In this document: piece by piece, positions 4,997 through 5,187 of the stretch
How the letters are laid out: each line of letters opens with the position of its first letter
Position numbering within the stretch: the stretch's first letter is position 1
DNA from: Phycisphaerae bacterium
GTDB taxonomy: Bacteria > Planctomycetota > Phycisphaerae > SM23-33
Assembly: GCA_030610965.1 (NCBI GenBank)
Contig: JAUWQU010000352.1
Span: forward strand, 1 to 5,187
Length of the DNA: 5,187 nt
Direction of reading: 5' to 3'
Made by a program: the position numbers and the translations under genes
The notes under the pieces: generated by a model
The model's database searches: none
Told to the model about the DNA's origin: nothing
What the model saw: the letters and a program-made list of their open reading frames with translations, nothing else

Positions 4997-5002
4997 CTCT
5001 CC
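4997..5002 (-). promoter_or_regulatory. Ribosome binding site deciding a GTG start
   Basis: GGAGAG on the minus strand, 5 nt before GTG 4989-4991. It supports the GTG over internal ATG codons as the start of the 295-residue protein. Confidence 0.55.
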
Positions 5003-5107
5003 ATGCACAGGGCCCCGTACCTGCGCGAGTAACACCGTACGCATGACGATGCCTGTACGTTCTCTATGCCCGTGTGGCAGTGCGTCGCTCTGCTGAAGAT
5101 CGTCAAA

Positions 5108-5187
5108 TCACTTGATTTTGGGTCCGCGCACCTTGAGGACGGGTTCCAGTGGCGTGTCCAGGACATCGTCGATGTCCGCGTCGCCCG
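5108..5187 (-). CDS. C-terminal end of an unidentified gene (partial)
   Basis: On the minus strand the frame is open from the window edge for 25 codons to TGA 5108-5110, ending LDTPLEPVLKVRGPKIK. About four of five codons end in G or C, as in the neighbouring genes, and the acidic stretch followed by a basic tail reads like a genuine protein end. The piece is too short to name a family. It lies 116 bp upstream of the GTG start of the 295-residue gene, on the same strand. No clear promoter or terminator was found in that gap. Confidence 0.5.
   Translation of the reverse strand, partial: GDADIDDVLDTPLEPVLKVRGPKIK

Noticed and set aside
4978..5166. Minus-strand frame of 62 codons upstream of the 295-residue gene
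   Set aside because: It overlaps both the GTG start of that gene and the better supported partial frame at 5108-5187, and its composition is unlike the neighbours.

Overview
The window is GC-rich bacterial DNA with a small mobile-element island set into an otherwise ordinary chromosomal neighbourhood. The secreted LamG-domain protein, the type of Y1 transposase (N-terminus beginning AHHLIWTAYGWWLPNDPRGS) and the GC-rich third codon positions suggest a member of the Planctomycetota or a related PVC lineage. This assignment rests on protein style remembered from that group, not on a marker gene, so it is moderate at best.

Layout from left to right: (1) positions 2-172, plus strand, hold the last 56 codons of a protein-L-isoaspartate O-methyltransferase. 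(2) A short hairpin separates it from a convergent minus-strand gene (226-690) for a 154-residue protein made only of two Clp N-terminal repeats. (3) Positions 691-1076 have no secure gene. They hold the leader and a candidate promoter of the Clp_N gene with a GC-rich palindrome in its spacer, a small open frame behind a perfect Shine-Dalgarno sequence, an array of six 23-bp tandem repeats, and a perfect 19-bp inverted repeat enclosing the array. (4) Positions 1077-1712, plus strand, encode an apparently intact Y1 (IS200-like/REP-associated, RAYT) transposase. (5) Positions 1809-1894 are a perfect 86-bp second copy of the Clp_N gene's 5' end and leader (627-712), so the transposase island lies between two direct repeats. 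The second copy opens a chimeric 56-residue dead-end frame. (6) Positions 1972-4053, minus strand, encode a 693-residue exported protein with an N-terminal LamG/concanavalin-like domain and a large C-terminal region of unknown function. (7) Positions 4104-4991, minus strand, encode a 295-residue conserved-looking protein of unknown function starting at GTG. (8) Positions 5108-5187, minus strand, hold the last 25 codons of another gene.

The minus-strand genes in (6) and (7) are 50 bp apart and may be co-transcribed; no joint pathway is evident. The Clp_N protein and the methyltransferase both belong to protein quality control (ATP-dependent proteolysis and isoaspartate repair) but converge, so they are not one operon. 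The most distinctive part of the window is 627-1922: a RAYT-type transposase preceded by a BIME-like inverted pair of palindromes with a 23-bp repeat array between them, all set between 86-bp duplications of a host gene start.
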